From positions 21,925,115 to 21,989,114 of the forward strand of contig CM048556.1 in the NCBI GenBank assembly GCA_026413225.1: a stretch of 64,000 bases of DNA, given 5' to 3'. Positions 61,201 to 64,000 of this stretch are shown piece after piece (within the stretch, counting starts at the first letter, position 1; each line of letters starts with the position of its first letter). The notes beneath the pieces were generated by a model. The model was not told where the DNA came from, did no database searches, and saw only the letters and a program-made list of their open reading frames with translations. Origin of the DNA: Otis tarda. Its lineage: Eukaryota > Chordata > Aves > Otidiformes > Otididae. Position numbers and translations under genes: made by a program.

Positions 61201-64000
61201 GGGCTTGTGGCTGCTGTCTGCTGCTTTGTCCCTCGCCTGCCTTGCTGCCTTCACAGAGGTGTCATGAGGCTGAATGCTCTGATGTGTATGTAAAACGTGG
61301 TTTGAGATCCCTGGATGGAAGGTAGCAAAACATACGCTTCATTCTGAGCTTTTTTTTTTTTTCCTCTGCTTTCGAAGGTGTTCGTTAGCTTTATTCAGAG
61401 CCAGGGAGCTAAATAGTTTTCCAGGTCATTCTCCTGTCCCCGTTAACAACCCTTTCCCCTTGCAGCCAGAGCTTTCACAGCGACGACCACAGTGCAGGGG
61501 GATAGGAGGGAAAATGGGGAGATTTAAGAAGTTTAGGATGCTGAGCAAAGAGAATGAGCACAGTTCTAGAAAAGACCGGGCTCATTACGATTGCCCAAAC
61601 ACTCCTCCCCTTTCTCCACACCCCTGCTGCAGCTTTCTCCATATATTTTCTGGAATTATTTCTTGCGTTTGCTGTACAACTGCAGTTCTCTCCCCGTCGT
61701 ACCTCACGGCCATTCTGTATTTATTCTCCGAGGGGAGGTTCTTTTCATCTCATTTTGGAAGGCTGTGATTCATCCGTAGCGGGGTACGTTTACTGATCTA
61801 CCTGATGTGTTTGTGTGACCGCAGCTGCCTTTGCGGCTTCGAACCAGGCACCTTTCCCCTTCCCCGGTAGGGATATCGGAGACCCAAGGGCTTATTCCTG
61901 AGTGCAAATCAATTAAGTGCTTAAACCAGGTTATTTTCTACTGGGCATCCAGGTGCAAGAGCAGAAATGTTGTGCCTTTCTCGTTCCTGCATAGTCAGAT
62001 TGTTTCTTAGGCAGAAGGAAAATACAGAGTGACTCACTGATGTGCAAGACATAGCCAGACTTCCAAATCACAATTATGGGCTTGAGAGAAGGCTGTGTGC
62101 TTCAGAAGTGCATTAATAGACTTGAAATGGGCTCGAAATTTGTTCCCTGCTCAATTTTCCCACATGCTGCTGGGAAACTGGAGTTGTTAATGTCTCCAGA
62201 CCAGCGGTATCCTCTAGGCAGTCGTCGCTGATCTCTGTTCAGCTCCCAGGGGATGTGTGGATTCATCACAGCTGTTCTCTTTGGATCCAAGAGGCCACAA
62301 TCTTACAGAAATACATCTCCCTTCTCATTTTTGAGTTCCCTTTGAGGGCTGACTGCATAAGGTTTTAGATGTCACTTCATATGATCAGTTCAGAGGAAAT
62401 GACATGTACCCATCACTTTGGACTCTGAAGGACGTGCCAGCTCATTTGAAAAATGGATGGGAGGAAATGTGCTGTAGCTACAGGCTGAGGAGGGTGGCAG
62501 CATTCCGTGAAACCCCCTGGCTAGTTTCAAAAATCAGAAACAGAGTTTAATGAAGGATTAGATCCAAGTATCCTGTGTGCAACCCTTGCATGTAGGCACG
62601 GAGGGAGTCCCAGAACCTGCTTTGGGCCCTCCTCTGATGGCAAAACCAATGAATTTCTGCTCCTCTCAAGTTTTCAAGGGGCCAATGAAATGCAAACCCC
62701 TCTGCTTCGCATCTGGCGTGCCTCCAGCACCACAGCGGTAATACAGAGTGCCCAGCCTTGTTCTAAGTGGTGAGCCCTCACAGCTCCTGCATACAGAGGG
62801 GTTTCTGAGAGCTTGGTACCACAGCAGTATTCTCACAGAACTGTCTTCACAGTCGTCTTACCCCACGTGTCAGTTCCTTGCTTTCTTGCCTGCTAAGGAA
62901 GTTGCTCCAGTTACGACTCCACTTCCAATACTGGAAAAACCCAGAGCTCTCTGGGCTCCCTTGGCCTCTTTTAAGGGGTGTTTGCTCTGGAGTCATATTT
63001 TTTTCCTTCATTTTTTGCTCTAATGAAAACCGCTATCCTCTGTCTAGTATTTTCTCTTTGATTCCTCCCCCTTATTCTTCCATGGTCTTAGCGTTGGATT
63101 TGGTTGAAAGATTTCTGCTGAAGTTTTCCATTAGAAACTATTCAGCCACACCAAACCACTTCACAGAAACTTGTACTTACACAGAACTTTCAACAGACCA
63201 ACACTGAGACATTCAAGACCTCCTTGTGCTGTGGGCGGGAGCGTTTCACACGCACTGTTAGACGCTTTTTTTCACTTTCTGTCAGAGTGTAATTTTTTTT
63301 GGAATTATAAAACTGGAAAGAAATGCTTCTACTTAGGAAAGTAAGGCAGTTCAGCGAGGCTGTTTCCAGATCACCCTTCTTGCGTGTGTTTATTTCATGA
63401 GGAATTTCAAAACTTCAGTTTTCTGTTCCAGTTTGGAACAGAAGAAAGTTTTTGGAGCAAAAAATTTGAAGTTCAGTCAGTTCTTAGTCCTAGATCTAAA
63501 ATATATCACATTTAAATGAAAAGAACCAAAAAAAAATTTGAGAAAAGAATAGCTAAAGCTCTTCATGATCTTTCGCTGTTGTATCCCTGTCCTCCCATAC
63601 ACTCCTATCCATCATCTCCCTTGCTGTACTCTAATTATAGATTCCTCGAGGCAGAGACCTGCCAATGTTTCCGTCAGTAAAGTGCCAAGCACATCTATGA
63701 TGCTTTACAAATAATCACAGAGAATGCATATTTTGTGAAATGTTTAAGCTTTTCCTGTTAAAAAAAGTAATTCTATCTGCCATATCAGGCACAATTAAAT
63801 TTCAGTGTGCCATCCTTCCTTCAGTAAGACGCTAAATTAACATCCTTTTCCTCTGTCATTCTTGATTCTTGCAAATGAGAGGCAACGACACCTTTCCCCT
63901 CTCCTTCCCACATTTAAGAATTTTGTTCAAACCCTGGCAGCTGACATACCAACCCCAGTCTCAACAAAATAATTTGAATGTGTAAGGTGTGGGAGAATAA
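58286..64000. other. no gene recognised; one minus-strand exon candidate
   Basis: Single-copy DNA with scattered CpGs, a T run near 61,350-61,362, and no island or named repeat. The best open frame is on the minus strand between about 61,000 and 60,448; its exon-like part is listed separately. Confidence 0.5.
60634..60803 (-). other. weak candidate coding exon (unassigned)
   Basis: On the minus strand a pyrimidine tract (TTTTCCCTCTCTCCTGCCC) leads to ACACCAG at 60,810-60,804. It is followed by a 170-base open segment ending at AAAGAG, with GTAGAT at 60,633. Phase is 1 in and 0 out (56 whole codons). The peptide is S/P/R-rich, contains SAPPRILSPRNSRVSAKSF and ends in a charged IEQRKE. It looks more coding-like than its surroundings but I cannot assign it. 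The donor is moderate, and the pyrimidine tract is separated from the AG by about 12 bases. Confidence 0.25.

Overview
The window reads as a stretch of bird nuclear genome. Four copies of the 3' end of the avian CR1 LINE are visible. They carry its conserved tail and terminal ATTCTRTG-type repeats, near 19.7 kb, 20.5 kb, 35.7 kb and 49.2 kb. Genes have GT/AG introns, two CpG islands stand out from an AT-rich background, and there is no sign of bacterial or viral gene organisation. Most of the sequence is non-coding, and most open frames longer than 60 codons are chance frames.

Layout. From 1 to about 19.67 kb I recognise no gene: AT-rich single-copy DNA with a few simple repeats and one weak exon-like segment (17.46-17.56 kb). 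Two truncated CR1 copies (19.67-19.81 and 20.48-20.64 kb) lie just upstream of a CpG island at about 20.78-21.45 kb. The island has Sp1-type GC boxes, a perfect YY1-type AAGATGGCGGC element and a candidate splice donor at 21,166. It is the likely promoter of the one well-supported gene, on the plus strand. Four coding exons (23,445-23,694; 29,691-29,923; 31,602-31,754; 32,346-32,444) join in frame across consensus splice sites into a 244-residue protein, with AATAAA at 32,811. I assign it tentatively as the avian orthologue of C8orf48 (DUF4606 family), of unknown function.

From 32.8 to 37.7 kb is intergenic DNA with a CR1 fragment and long T tracts. On the minus strand, a 100-codon frame (38,173 down to 37,871) encodes an unrecognised small single-pass membrane protein. 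It sits in an exon with a strong acceptor (38,210-38,211) and a polyadenylation signal (37,782-37,787). A second CpG island (about 44.03-45.01 kb) contains a good minus-strand donor at 44,783, so it may hold that gene's non-coding first exon. The island also contains a degenerate GC-rich minisatellite of about 40 bp units (44,207-44,430).

From 45 kb to the end I recognise no gene. Several segments with good splice sites and charged, coding-like peptides (46.08-46.19 kb plus, 58.18-58.29 kb plus, 60.63-60.80 kb minus) are recorded as weak exon candidates. The two supported genes are convergent, with 3' ends about 5 kb apart. Nothing in the sequence indicates that they act together.
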